NCBI GenBank assembly: GCA_022447605.1
Contig: JAKVBG010000001.1
Coordinates: forward strand, 393,919-457,918
Source: Mariniblastus sp.
GTDB taxonomy: Bacteria; Planctomycetota; Planctomycetia; Pirellulales; Pirellulaceae
Reading direction: 5' to 3'
DNA length: 64,000 nucleotides
Shown here: one piece after another, positions 21,541 to 29,899 of the stretch
Numbering within the stretch: the stretch's first letter is position 1
Layout of the letters: every line of letters starts with the position of its first letter
Position numbers and translations under genes: made by a program
The notes under the pieces: model-generated
The model's database searches: none
Told to the model about the DNA's origin: nothing
The model's input: the letters and a program-made list of their open reading frames with translations, nothing else

Positions 21541-21813
21541 ATGCCAAACTCCAAAGGTGCCGAAAAACGACTTCGGCAGAATAAAGTACGCCAAGCCCGC
21601 AATAAATCTGCCAAGTCGCAGGTTAAGACCCAGGTCAAGAAGGTGTTGGCAGCCGTAGAATCGGGTGATGTCGCGCAAGCCGAGACAGAATATATTGAGG
21701 CAGCACGAAAACTGGACAAGGCGGGAGCCAAGAAGATTATGCACCCTAACTCCGCCTCGCGAAAAAAGTCCCGCCTGCAACACGCGATCAAGAAGGCCAA
21801 GTCGGCCAGCTAG
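21541..21813 (+). CDS. rpsT: 30S ribosomal protein S20
   Basis: MPNSKGAEKRLRQNKVRQARNKSAKSQVKTQVKKVLAA ... IMHPNSASRKKSRLQHAI. Confidence 0.95.
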   Translation: MPNSKGAEKRLRQNKVRQARNKSAKSQVKTQVKKVLAAVESGDVAQAETEYIEAARKLDKAGAKKIMHPNSASRKKSRLQHAIKKAKSAS

Positions 21814-21989
21814 GCAAGTACTTCCGATCCGTGCCTTCTAATTCAGCTTCTCCGCTTGCGCCTCGATCAAGGCCGGCTTGCGGACGAGCCTCATCACCAT
21901 TCCGCAAACTCCCAGTGCCCTGCGAACGTGACCGGGACAAGGGTTAACAAGGGCGGAATCTTCGCCGCACGCGATTCCGGTCCCTACAG

Positions 21990-23069
21990 CTACCGGCGCC
22001 TGGCACGGGTCTTCCTGGTAGACTTCTTTCCCTGGACTGGCTTGGCCCGGCTGCCAGAGCGTCCCATCGCCTGCTTGCCGCCACTGCGCACAGCAGCTTT
22101 TTTCCTGGCACTCCTGGGCGAACCTGGTTTCGAGCCTGCCTTCGACTTCCGCTTGGTCACTTTCTTGCGACCCGCACCCGCCGACGCACCCGCCGATGCA
22201 CCCGCTCCGCGCCCCCGGCTGCCCGTGACGCGCTTGCCCTGTTTCTTTTTACCCTTCACCCGCTCCGACCCGGCAGCACTTTTCTTTTTCGGCCGGCTTC
22301 GACCACGACTCGGTTTCCCAGCCACCCCCCGCAACAGGTCGACCTCACCTAACGTCAACCGCCGGTGCGCACCCACAGGCAGTTCACCCAGCGGCAAGGG
22401 ACCGATGGCAACCCGGCAAAGCCTGACGACCTTATGTCCCAGGCGGGCAAGCAGCCGCCGAATTTCACGGTTTCGCCCTTCGTCCAGGACAATCTCCAGC
22501 CAGCATCCGTCCTGGGTCTTTTTGAGACTGCGAACCTTGGCCACTTGCACCTTGGCCTCAGCCAGGTAGACACCTTTCTTCATCTGGCTGAGTGTCTCTC
22601 GACTGGGCACCCCTTTCACCAACACATGGTACGTTTTGGAAACGCCGTACCGTGGATGGGTCAGCAAGTTGGCCAGGTCGCCATCGTTGGTGACCAGGAT
22701 CATCCCTTCACTCGACTTGTCGAGCCGGCCAACGTTGTAGACCCGCATATCCGTGTTGATCAGGTCGACTACCCGCAAACGCCCCGAGGGATCCTGCACG
22801 GTCGACAGCACGCCCGGTGGCTTGTTCAGCATGAAATACTGCAGTCTCGACTCTTGAAGTCGCTCGCCATCGACGTGAATCACTTGTTGGCTGGCATCCA
22901 CTTTGACGCCCAGCTCCTGGACCACGGCGCCATCGACCTCGACGCGCCCCGCTTCGATCAGCTTTTCACATTCACGCCGGCTGCCAAAGCCAGCCGCCGC
23001 CATGACGCGCTGCAAGCGCTGCGGTTCACCGAACCGGGACGTCAACCGTTTTTTCTTCTGTTTTGCCAT
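21990..23069 (-). CDS. RsuA/RluB family pseudouridine synthase with long basic low-complexity C-terminal tail
   Basis: LQRVMAAAGFGSRRECEKLIEAGRVEVDG (S4); VGRLDKSSEGMILVTNDGDLANLLTHP; EGRNREIRRLLARLGHKVVRLCRVAIGP; tail rich in K/R/S/G/A. Confidence 0.92.
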   Translation of the reverse strand: MAKQKKKRLTSRFGEPQRLQRVMAAAGFGSRRECEKLIEAGRVEVDGAVVQELGVKVDASQQVIHVDGERLQESRLQYFMLNKPPGVLSTVQDPSGRLRVVDLINTDMRVYNVGRLDKSSEGMILVTNDGDLANLLTHPRYGVSKTYHVLVKGVPSRETLSQMKKGVYLAEAKVQVAKVRSLKKTQDGCWLEIVLDEGRNREIRRLLARLGHKVVRLCRVAIGPLPLGELPVGAHRRLTLGEVDLLRGVAGKPSRGRSRPKKKSAAGSERVKGKKKQGKRVTGSRGRGAGASAGASAGAGRKKVTKRKSKAGSKPGSPRSARKKAAVRSGGKQAMGRSGSRAKPVQGKKSTRKTRARRR

Positions 23070-23172
23070 CGTGACCGTCTTCGTGGAGATGCATGAGCTG
23101 AACAGTCTAGCTGATCTGGCCGACCATTGTAAGAAACGGTGATCACCCCGGAGCTGCCTCGAGGCCAGGGTG

Positions 23173-23805
23173 TTATTGCGGTCGACAATTCTCGCTGATG
23201 CGGGCCTGGATATTGCGCAGAATCCTCTGTTCCAGTGAAAAATCGCGGCCCAGCGGGATCCAACCTTCCGATTGAGTGAGATCGTTGTCGTTGCGGTCGA
23301 TATCCAGGCTGTTGTCGTGCCGCAGCGGTTGCCCGTTAAAGGTCGAGTATTGGGGAAACTGCTTGTCTTCCAACTCTTTGTAAACCTTGACGTCAATCAG
23401 GTAGCTGTTGCCGGTCGGGATGACACGCACCTTGGCAAATCGACGGACGGTCTGCAACGTGGCATGCAGACGTTCAAAACCACGGGTGGAATCATTGCGC
23501 CACGGCTCAAAAATCGTGCCCCCAATTTGCGGATGGGTTTCAATCCAGCCTTCGGTCATGATATTGTCAACGATCCTGATCCGCTCTTCTTTGTAGACCC
23601 GAAAGTAGTCATCCAGTTCATCGGAAACCTCATCCATAACCAGGGTTCGGTCATAGAGCGGGACGGTCAGGGGATTCGGTACCTCGGCCTGGGGTGCAAC
23701 AGGTTCGTTGGCCGTCGAAAAAACCCGACAGCCACAGACGAGCCCGAGCAATAGAGCGAACAGGCTGAGATTCAATATCGGATTGAGGGTATTCGGCAAA
23801 GACAT
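23173..23805 (-). CDS. predicted lipoprotein of unknown function
   Basis: N-terminal LFALLLGLVCGCRVFS lipobox-like; intact ORF. Confidence 0.65.
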   Translation of the reverse strand: MSLPNTLNPILNLSLFALLLGLVCGCRVFSTANEPVAPQAEVPNPLTVPLYDRTLVMDEVSDELDDYFRVYKEERIRIVDNIMTEGWIETHPQIGGTIFEPWRNDSTRGFERLHATLQTVRRFAKVRVIPTGNSYLIDVKVYKELEDKQFPQYSTFNGQPLRHDNSLDIDRNDNDLTQSEGWIPLGRDFSLEQRILRNIQARISENCRPQ

Positions 23806-23889
23806 ACTCGATCCCGGAATTTGGGGGGAGTAGTGTCGAAGAATTGCCGGCTTGCAGCAAGGGCAAGTCGACCCGATTCGATCGCCGTG

Positions 23890-25551
23890 CTAGCTTTCCG
23901 TGATCGTGACGATCGATGGCTCAAAGGAATCGGGCGGCTCGAATCCGAGGCACTCGAGAATCGTCGCGGCCAGCGAGCTGATCCCGAGTTGTGACGACTC
24001 GGACAAACGGAACTGGCCCTCCTGTCCCACTGCGTAAATGTAACACGGAACAGGGTTTAGCGTATGACTGGTCTTGATGCAAAAATCGCCCTGCTCATCC
24101 CGCTTCGGGTTTCCCGATTCGTCGAGCGAATACATCTCATCGGCATTGCCATGATCGGCCGTCACGATCAGGACCCCGCCCACGTCGCGGACCGCTTCGA
24201 TCATGCGACCCACACACAAATCGACCGCCTCGACGGAGATTTCGACCGCCAGGAGATCCCCCGTATGGCCCACCATGTCACCATTGGGAAGATTGGTCCG
24301 GATAAAATCGTGGCGGTGGTTCTTCAGGGAGTCGATGACGACGTCGGTAATCTCCGCCGCTTTCATCCAGGGGCGCTGGTTAAACGGCACATGATCCGAC
24401 TTGATCTCCACGTAATCTTCCAATTCCTCCGAAAACTTGCCAGATCGGTTCCCATTAAAGAAATAGGTAACGTGCCCGTATTTTTGTGTTTCGCTGACCG
24501 CCAACTGGCGAATCCCGGACTCCACGAGGTATTCCGTCAACGTCTCCTCAATCGCCGGCGGCGAAACCAGGAAGTGCTTCGGTATCTTCTGGTCGGAATC
24601 GTACTCCATCATTCCGGCAAAAAGAACATCGGGAATCGGTCCTCGATCGAAGGTATCCAGATCGGGTTCGTCAAATGCGCGGGCCAGTTCGATCGCGCGA
24701 TCACCACGGTAGTTGAACAGGACCACGCTATCCCCATCAACGATCGGACCCACCGGCTTGCCATCCTCGACGATGACAAATTCCTTTAAATCCTGGTCGA
24801 CCACACCCGGGTCATCAGCGCGTAACGCCTCGACTGCCTGTTGGGCCGATGCAAAGGGTCGACCCACTCCCTTGACATGCACGTCCCAACCCCGCTTGAC
24901 CATCGGCCAGTCGGCACCGTAGCGATCCATGGTGATGTACAACCGACCTCCCCCGGACGCGATCCGGTAATCAAATCCGGGTGTCTTGTTGATGCTCGCC
25001 AGGTGTTCTTCCAGTTGGGCAATATAGACCTGGGCAGACTGGGGAGGCACATCCCGACCGTCCAACAGAATATGAACACGGACTTTTTTGACCTGTTCTG
25101 CCTGGCAGCGATTGAGCATCGCCAGAAGGATATCGATGTGGGAGTGTACATTACCGTCTGACAGCAGGCCAATGAAATGAAACGTTCCCCCCGTTTGAAG
25201 CACACGCTCTACCATTTGCTTCCAGGTATCACCCTCAAAAACCTCGCCCGAACGGACCGCATTTTGAACCAGCAAGGCACCCTGGTCATAAACCCGTCCC
25301 GACCCAATCGCGTTGTGACCCACTTCGCTGTTGCCCATATCCGCATTGGAAGGCATTCCCACAGCCCGACCATGGGCCTTCAATTTGGCAAACAGGGAGT
25401 TTTCGGCCAACCAATCCAGATTCGGCGTGGCCGCCCGGGACACCATATCGCCGACGTCTCCCCCGCCAATTCCAACGCCATCCATGATCGCCAGGATCAC
25501 GGGGCCGCGGGAACCACCAAAATCTGCATGTCGCTTAAGCTGATTCATCAC
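23890..25551 (-). CDS. gpmI: 2,3-bisphosphoglycerate-independent phosphoglycerate mutase
   Basis: ILAIMDGVGIGGGDVGDMVSRAATPNLDWL; MGNSEVGHNAIGSGRVYDQGA; TADHGNADEMY. Confidence 0.96.
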   Translation of the reverse strand: MMNQLKRHADFGGSRGPVILAIMDGVGIGGGDVGDMVSRAATPNLDWLAENSLFAKLKAHGRAVGMPSNADMGNSEVGHNAIGSGRVYDQGALLVQNAVRSGEVFEGDTWKQMVERVLQTGGTFHFIGLLSDGNVHSHIDILLAMLNRCQAEQVKKVRVHILLDGRDVPPQSAQVYIAQLEEHLASINKTPGFDYRIASGGGRLYITMDRYGADWPMVKRGWDVHVKGVGRPFASAQQAVEALRADDPGVVDQDLKEFVIVEDGKPVGPIVDGDSVVLFNYRGDRAIELARAFDEPDLDTFDRGPIPDVLFAGMMEYDSDQKIPKHFLVSPPAIEETLTEYLVESGIRQLAVSETQKYGHVTYFFNGNRSGKFSEELEDYVEIKSDHVPFNQRPWMKAAEITDVVIDSLKNHRHDFIRTNLPNGDMVGHTGDLLAVEISVEAVDLCVGRMIEAVRDVGGVLIVTADHGNADEMYSLDESGNPKRDEQGDFCIKTSHTLNPVPCYIYAVGQEGQFRLSESSQLGISSLAATILECLGFEPPDSFEPSIVTITES

Positions 25552-25689
25552 GATCCAGAGAAATTAATTGAAGTTTCGTTGATTCCAGAACAAGCTACCA
25601 ACTCCGCTCCCATTGCGAAACCGCTGTGCCACGTTGTAAGGAACCGTTTATTGACAACAATGGTAATCTCCGGCAGAGCCAAGTTAAGG

Positions 25690-25704
25690 TCCAGGTCCCC
25701 TGGA
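25690..25704 (+). promoter_or_regulatory. hairpin overlapping putative pgi Shine-Dalgarno
   Basis: TCCAGG-TCC-CCTGGA perfect 6-bp inverted repeat directly upstream of the pgi ATG at 25712. Confidence 0.35.
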
Positions 25705-25711
25705 AATTCAG

Positions 25712-27127
25712 ATGTCCCAGTCAAAATTAATCTCGTTTGACCCGCAGGGAGTTTTCTTCGAGCCACATGGTATCGATACCGCTCAGTTTGATGCCATGGC
25801 GGGTGAAATGAACCGTGTCCGCGCAGGAATATTGAACGAAGACCTGCACCAATACGAAACAGGCCAGGTCCCGGCGGATCGGCAACCGCTCGATGCGGGG
25901 TTCATGGAACTGCCGGAACGGATGCTGGACGCTTACCGTACCGATCGCAAGTCGAGCGAACTGGGCAGGATCCTGGAAACGGCGCAGCGATTGCAGCAAG
26001 CCGTTGACCGTGTCGTGGTTCTGGGAATCGGTGGTTCGTACATGGGCGCGCGGGCCCTGATGGAATCCTGTTGCCAACCTTATTACAACGAGTACAGTCG
26101 GGCCGAGCGGGGCGGTCGACCCAGAATCTACTACGAGGGCAACAACGTTGACAACGACTGGTCACAAGGGTTGTTGAACCTGTTGCGCTGCCAGGACGAC
26201 GAGCTTCCCTGGTCGATCGTAGTGATCAGCAAGAGCGGGGGAACCTTGGAAACAGCGACCGCTTTCCGCCAGTTCCTGCGCGCCCTGGAAGCCGAGGTGG
26301 GCAGAGAGCGCCTGCCGGAACTGGTGATCCCCGTAACAGGGAAGACGGGCAAGCTCGCCAACCTGGCCGATGCCATCGGCTGCTCGAGCCGGTTTCTCGT
26401 TCCCGACGGGGTAGGCGGCCGTTTTTCCGTGTTCTCTCCGGTTGGGCTATTACCCGCCGCACTCATGGGAATTGACGTGGTCACCCTGCTGGAGGGAGCC
26501 GCCGCCCTCAACGATCATTTTCGACAGGCAGAATTTGGCTCCAACGTTGTTCTCGACTTTGTAGCCATCAACCATCTGCTGGAACGGGAGCAGGGTTGTC
26601 ATACCCGGATCCTGTCCGCTTGGACCAAATCACTTGAATCGCTCGGTTTCTGGTATGATCAGTTACTGGCCGAGAGCCTGGGGAAGCAGGAACAGGGTGC
26701 GTTGCCTCTGACCACGGTCAATACCCGCGACCTCCACTCTCGTGCCCAGCAGCACCAGGAGGGTCGCCGGGACAAGTTGGTCAACAACGTCGTCCTCGAC
26801 AGCTGGCGGTATGACCCACTTCCGGTGGGCATGAGTGACTGGAACGAGGATGGCCTGAACGACCTGGCCGACCGAACACTTCCCGAGATCATGAACGCCG
26901 CTTGGAGGGGGACCAACCTGGCCTACCGCGAGGACTCGAGACCAACGACCAATTTGCGGTTACCGGGATGCAATGAATCGAGCCTGGGACAACTGATGCA
27001 GATGCTAATGCTCGCCACCGTGGTCGAGGGTCGCTTGATCGGGGTGAACCCTTATGGCCAACCGGGCGTAGAGAAATACAAGTTGAACATGAATCGCCTG
27101 TTACGAGAGTCGCCTCGTTCAGAATGA
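25712..27127 (+). CDS. pgi: glucose-6-phosphate isomerase
   Basis: VVLGIGGSYMGARALMESC; VISKSGGTLETATAFRQF; QPGVEKYKLNM. Confidence 0.95.
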   Translation: MSQSKLISFDPQGVFFEPHGIDTAQFDAMAGEMNRVRAGILNEDLHQYETGQVPADRQPLDAGFMELPERMLDAYRTDRKSSELGRILETAQRLQQAVDRVVVLGIGGSYMGARALMESCCQPYYNEYSRAERGGRPRIYYEGNNVDNDWSQGLLNLLRCQDDELPWSIVVISKSGGTLETATAFRQFLRALEAEVGRERLPELVIPVTGKTGKLANLADAIGCSSRFLVPDGVGGRFSVFSPVGLLPAALMGIDVVTLLEGAAALNDHFRQAEFGSNVVLDFVAINHLLEREQGCHTRILSAWTKSLESLGFWYDQLLAESLGKQEQGALPLTTVNTRDLHSRAQQHQEGRRDKLVNNVVLDSWRYDPLPVGMSDWNEDGLNDLADRTLPEIMNAAWRGTNLAYREDSRPTTNLRLPGCNESSLGQLMQMLMLATVVEGRLIGVNPYGQPGVEKYKLNMNRLLRESPRSE

Positions 27128-27146
27128 TCCTCGGCAAGGAGAAAAA

Positions 27147-27833
27147 ATGACTATCAACATGAAATGGCTGGGACATGCGACCTGGCTGTTGGAAACGGAA
27201 GGGCGCCGGTTGTTGATCGACCCGTTCCTGAACGACTCTCCGACTTCGCCAGTCAAAGCCGATGACGTCGACGCCGAAGTCATCCTCGTTTCCCACGGTC
27301 ATTTTGATCACGTGGCAGACGTGGCATCGATTGCCAGCCGGAACGGGTCCCAGGTGATTGCCAACTACGAGATCGCCGAATGGTTTGGCAAGGTCCACAG
27401 TCTGGAAAACACAGTGGGCATGAACATTGGTGGAAATTTCAAATCGGATTTCTTCCACGTCAAGATGACACATGCGATCCACAGCTCCCAGTTGCCCGAC
27501 GGGTCCTATGGAGGCAACCCGGGAGGGTTCCTGCTCAGCCTGGCTGACAAGAACATCTACTTTGCCTGCGACACCAGTCTGTTCTCGGACATGCAGTTAA
27601 TCGGCAAGAGCGGGGTGGATGTGGCCGTTCTGCCTATCGGTGACCTGTTTACGATGGGTCCGGAGGACAGCATTGAAGCGATCAAGCTGATCCAGCCGAA
27701 ACAGGTCTTGCCAAGTCATTACGGAACCTGGCCACCGATCGAACAGGATGCCGAAGCTTGGGCCAAGCTTGTTCGAGAACAAACGGAAGCCGAGCCAATT
27801 GTACTGTCGCCCGGTGCCAGCCATACATTTTGA
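27147..27833 (+). CDS. metal-dependent hydrolase, UPF0173 / metallo-beta-lactamase fold
   Basis: MKWLGHATWLLETEGRRLLIDPFL; VSHGHFDHVADV; VLPSHYGTWPPIEQD. Confidence 0.93.
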   Translation: MTINMKWLGHATWLLETEGRRLLIDPFLNDSPTSPVKADDVDAEVILVSHGHFDHVADVASIASRNGSQVIANYEIAEWFGKVHSLENTVGMNIGGNFKSDFFHVKMTHAIHSSQLPDGSYGGNPGGFLLSLADKNIYFACDTSLFSDMQLIGKSGVDVAVLPIGDLFTMGPEDSIEAIKLIQPKQVLPSHYGTWPPIEQDAEAWAKLVREQTEAEPIVLSPGASHTF

Positions 27834-27874
27834 ATGGAAAATCCAAGGACGTCATTCAACAGGATAGAGAGAAA

Positions 27875-28786
27875 ATGAACGTTTATTTTTCAAGGCCGGC
27901 CCTGACCGGCTTCCTGGTTTTTGCACTACTGCCGCTGTCGACGATTTGCGCGCAGGAAACAGCGCTCAAGTGGAACCTGGCAAGCAATGAAAAATTCTCG
28001 CTGGAAATGCAGCAGCAGGTGGAGATTGTCAGCCAGGTTGACCGGCGAACCCGGACCAGTTCCAACGATATGCAGATGTGGATCGACTGGGAGGTTATGG
28101 GCGTAGAGGCCAACGGCAATTACACCATCAAACAGACGATCCAGCGGATCAAGCTGGTCACCAAGACGCCCAATGACAGTGGGGAACAAGTGATCAATGT
28201 AGATACGGATGCCCAGGAGAGCGGCGGCGGTCTGGCTGGGCAACTGACCCAGATGATTACACCCCTGGTCGGCAATACCATCACGTTTCAAATGACCAAT
28301 CGAGGCATGATTGAATCGGTGGATATCCCGGAAGCCAGCATGGAATCGCTGCGACAGGCACCGGAGTCGATGCGGCTGAGGGAGCTATTTTCCAAGGAGG
28401 GACTGAGCGAGATGTTTGGACAAGCCGCCCTGCAGACACCTGACAAGCCGGTAAGCCAGGGAGAGCAGTGGGAGTCCCGGCGTGAAATCACCAGTGAGAT
28501 GGGCACCTTTGAGCGAGTTCAGGCGTTTACCTTCCAAGGGCAATCGGCCAACTCCGAATTGCAGGTGATCAAGCTAAAAACCGAGATGCAGGAAAAAGCA
28601 CCTTCCGAAACGGGTGCGAAGCTGGAAGAATTCAAGGGGACCGGCACATTCGAATACAATCCGGAAGAGGGCATCTTCACGGACAGCCAGGTCGACAACC
28701 AAATGGTCACCAGCAAGCCCTACAGTGACATGATGATCGAAACCAGCGTGACCAGCCGAATCAGGCTTCGCATCAAGCGACAATAA
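27875..28786 (+). CDS. secreted protein of unknown function (DUF6263-like)
   Basis: Signal peptide MNVYFSRPALTGFLVFALLPLSTICAQ; intact ORF; family name tentative. Confidence 0.7.
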   Translation: MNVYFSRPALTGFLVFALLPLSTICAQETALKWNLASNEKFSLEMQQQVEIVSQVDRRTRTSSNDMQMWIDWEVMGVEANGNYTIKQTIQRIKLVTKTPNDSGEQVINVDTDAQESGGGLAGQLTQMITPLVGNTITFQMTNRGMIESVDIPEASMESLRQAPESMRLRELFSKEGLSEMFGQAALQTPDKPVSQGEQWESRREITSEMGTFERVQAFTFQGQSANSELQVIKLKTEMQEKAPSETGAKLEEFKGTGTFEYNPEEGIFTDSQVDNQMVTSKPYSDMMIETSVTSRIRLRIKRQ

Positions 28787-28814
28787 ACCTTTCCAACTTT
28801 ATATCATCAACACC

Positions 28815-29198
28815 GTGAAACCTAGTTCATCTCCCGATTTTGTAACGGTCGCCCGAGTGGGTGAAATTGAGGAAGGGCAAGCCAAGGCTTTCGAGGTTGG
28901 CGATCATGTCGTTGCCGTTTTCCTGCACGATGGAAAATATTACGCGATCGATGATATGTGCCCGCATATGGGGGCCTCGCTGGCAACCGGTCATTTTGAT
29001 GTCCAACAGATGAATGTCGCCTGTCCCTGGCATGGCTGGCGATTCGACGTAAGGGACGGCACATGGTGTGACAATCGCCGTATCAAGACCGATGTCTTCG
29101 CCGTCAGAATTGTCGATGGCGACATCCAGTTATCCAGAAACCGAATTGAAAGTTCTGAAAACGAAACGGCCGATCCCGGGGAAGAAAAGGAAACATGA
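28815..29198 (+). CDS. Rieske 2Fe-2S ferredoxin-like protein
   Basis: CPHMGASLATGHFD ... CPWHGWRFD (CxH...CxxH); GTG start. Confidence 0.92.
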   Translation: MKPSSSPDFVTVARVGEIEEGQAKAFEVGDHVVAVFLHDGKYYAIDDMCPHMGASLATGHFDVQQMNVACPWHGWRFDVRDGTWCDNRRIKTDVFAVRIVDGDIQLSRNRIESSENETADPGEEKET

Positions 29199-29524
29199 TG
29201 GAATCCAATCCACAAGATACATCTGTTACGTTTGCCGACTTCCAGGAATTAATCCGTCAGATGTACTTCGAAAAAGACGTGGCACGCGGAATCCCGGGAA
29301 CCTTCATGTGGCTGATGGAAGAGGTGGGTGAATTGTCGGCCGCACTTCGCGAAGACGATCCGAAAAACAGGGCAGAAGAATTTGCCGATGTCCTGGCCTG
29401 GCTCACGACCATTGCCAACCTGGCAGGGGTCGACCTGACGCATGCGGTCCAGGCGAAGTACGGGGCCGGATGCCCTGGTTGCAACCAACTGGTGTGCCAC
29501 TGCCCCGATGCCGAGAAACCGTGA
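29195..29524 (+). CDS. MazG-like nucleotide pyrophosphohydrolase with Cys-rich C-terminal tail
   Basis: MWLMEEVGELSAALREDD ... EEFADVLAWLTTIANLAGVDL; tail CPGCNQLVCHCP; overlaps the Rieske gene by 4 nt. Confidence 0.88.
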   Translation: MMESNPQDTSVTFADFQELIRQMYFEKDVARGIPGTFMWLMEEVGELSAALREDDPKNRAEEFADVLAWLTTIANLAGVDLTHAVQAKYGAGCPGCNQLVCHCPDAEKP

Positions 29525-29525
29525 A

Positions 29526-29544
29526 TTCGGGGAAAGGCCCCGAA
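29526..29544 (+). other. hairpin immediately after mazG-like stop codon
   Basis: TTCGGGG-AAAGG-CCCCGAA, 7-bp perfect stem, no U-tract. Confidence 0.5.
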
Positions 29545-29899
29545 ACCAGAAAGAACACCCCAAGAACATCCCCTGACCCTCGCCTACCGGCCCTCGGTAA
29601 CGGCTCACGACCATGGCCGGAAAACACGGGTCGTTTTCCCAACGTGACCCCGCAAAGAAAGAACCAGCCTTGCCGCTCGTCCGTAATGAAACAACCGGGC
29701 GGTCATGGTCTCTATTCCACGGCGATCCAACGAAAAGCCGGGTGGTCGTGTATGGCTGTTTTTGCCCGAATGGTTTATGCTTGAACTTGGCGGCTCCGCG
29801 AAGGGTCAGCTGCCAATTCCCAGGCCGCAGATCGACCGGGTAGTCAACCTGTTTTGATTCGGCTGCACGTTTTCATCGAACCCCAAGCCATTCGTAATA

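Noticed and set aside
29525-29899. Several 75-105-aa ORFs on both strands
   Set aside because: Pro/Arg-rich, overlapping on both strands, no start-site support; likely intergenic leader of the 741-aa protein gene.
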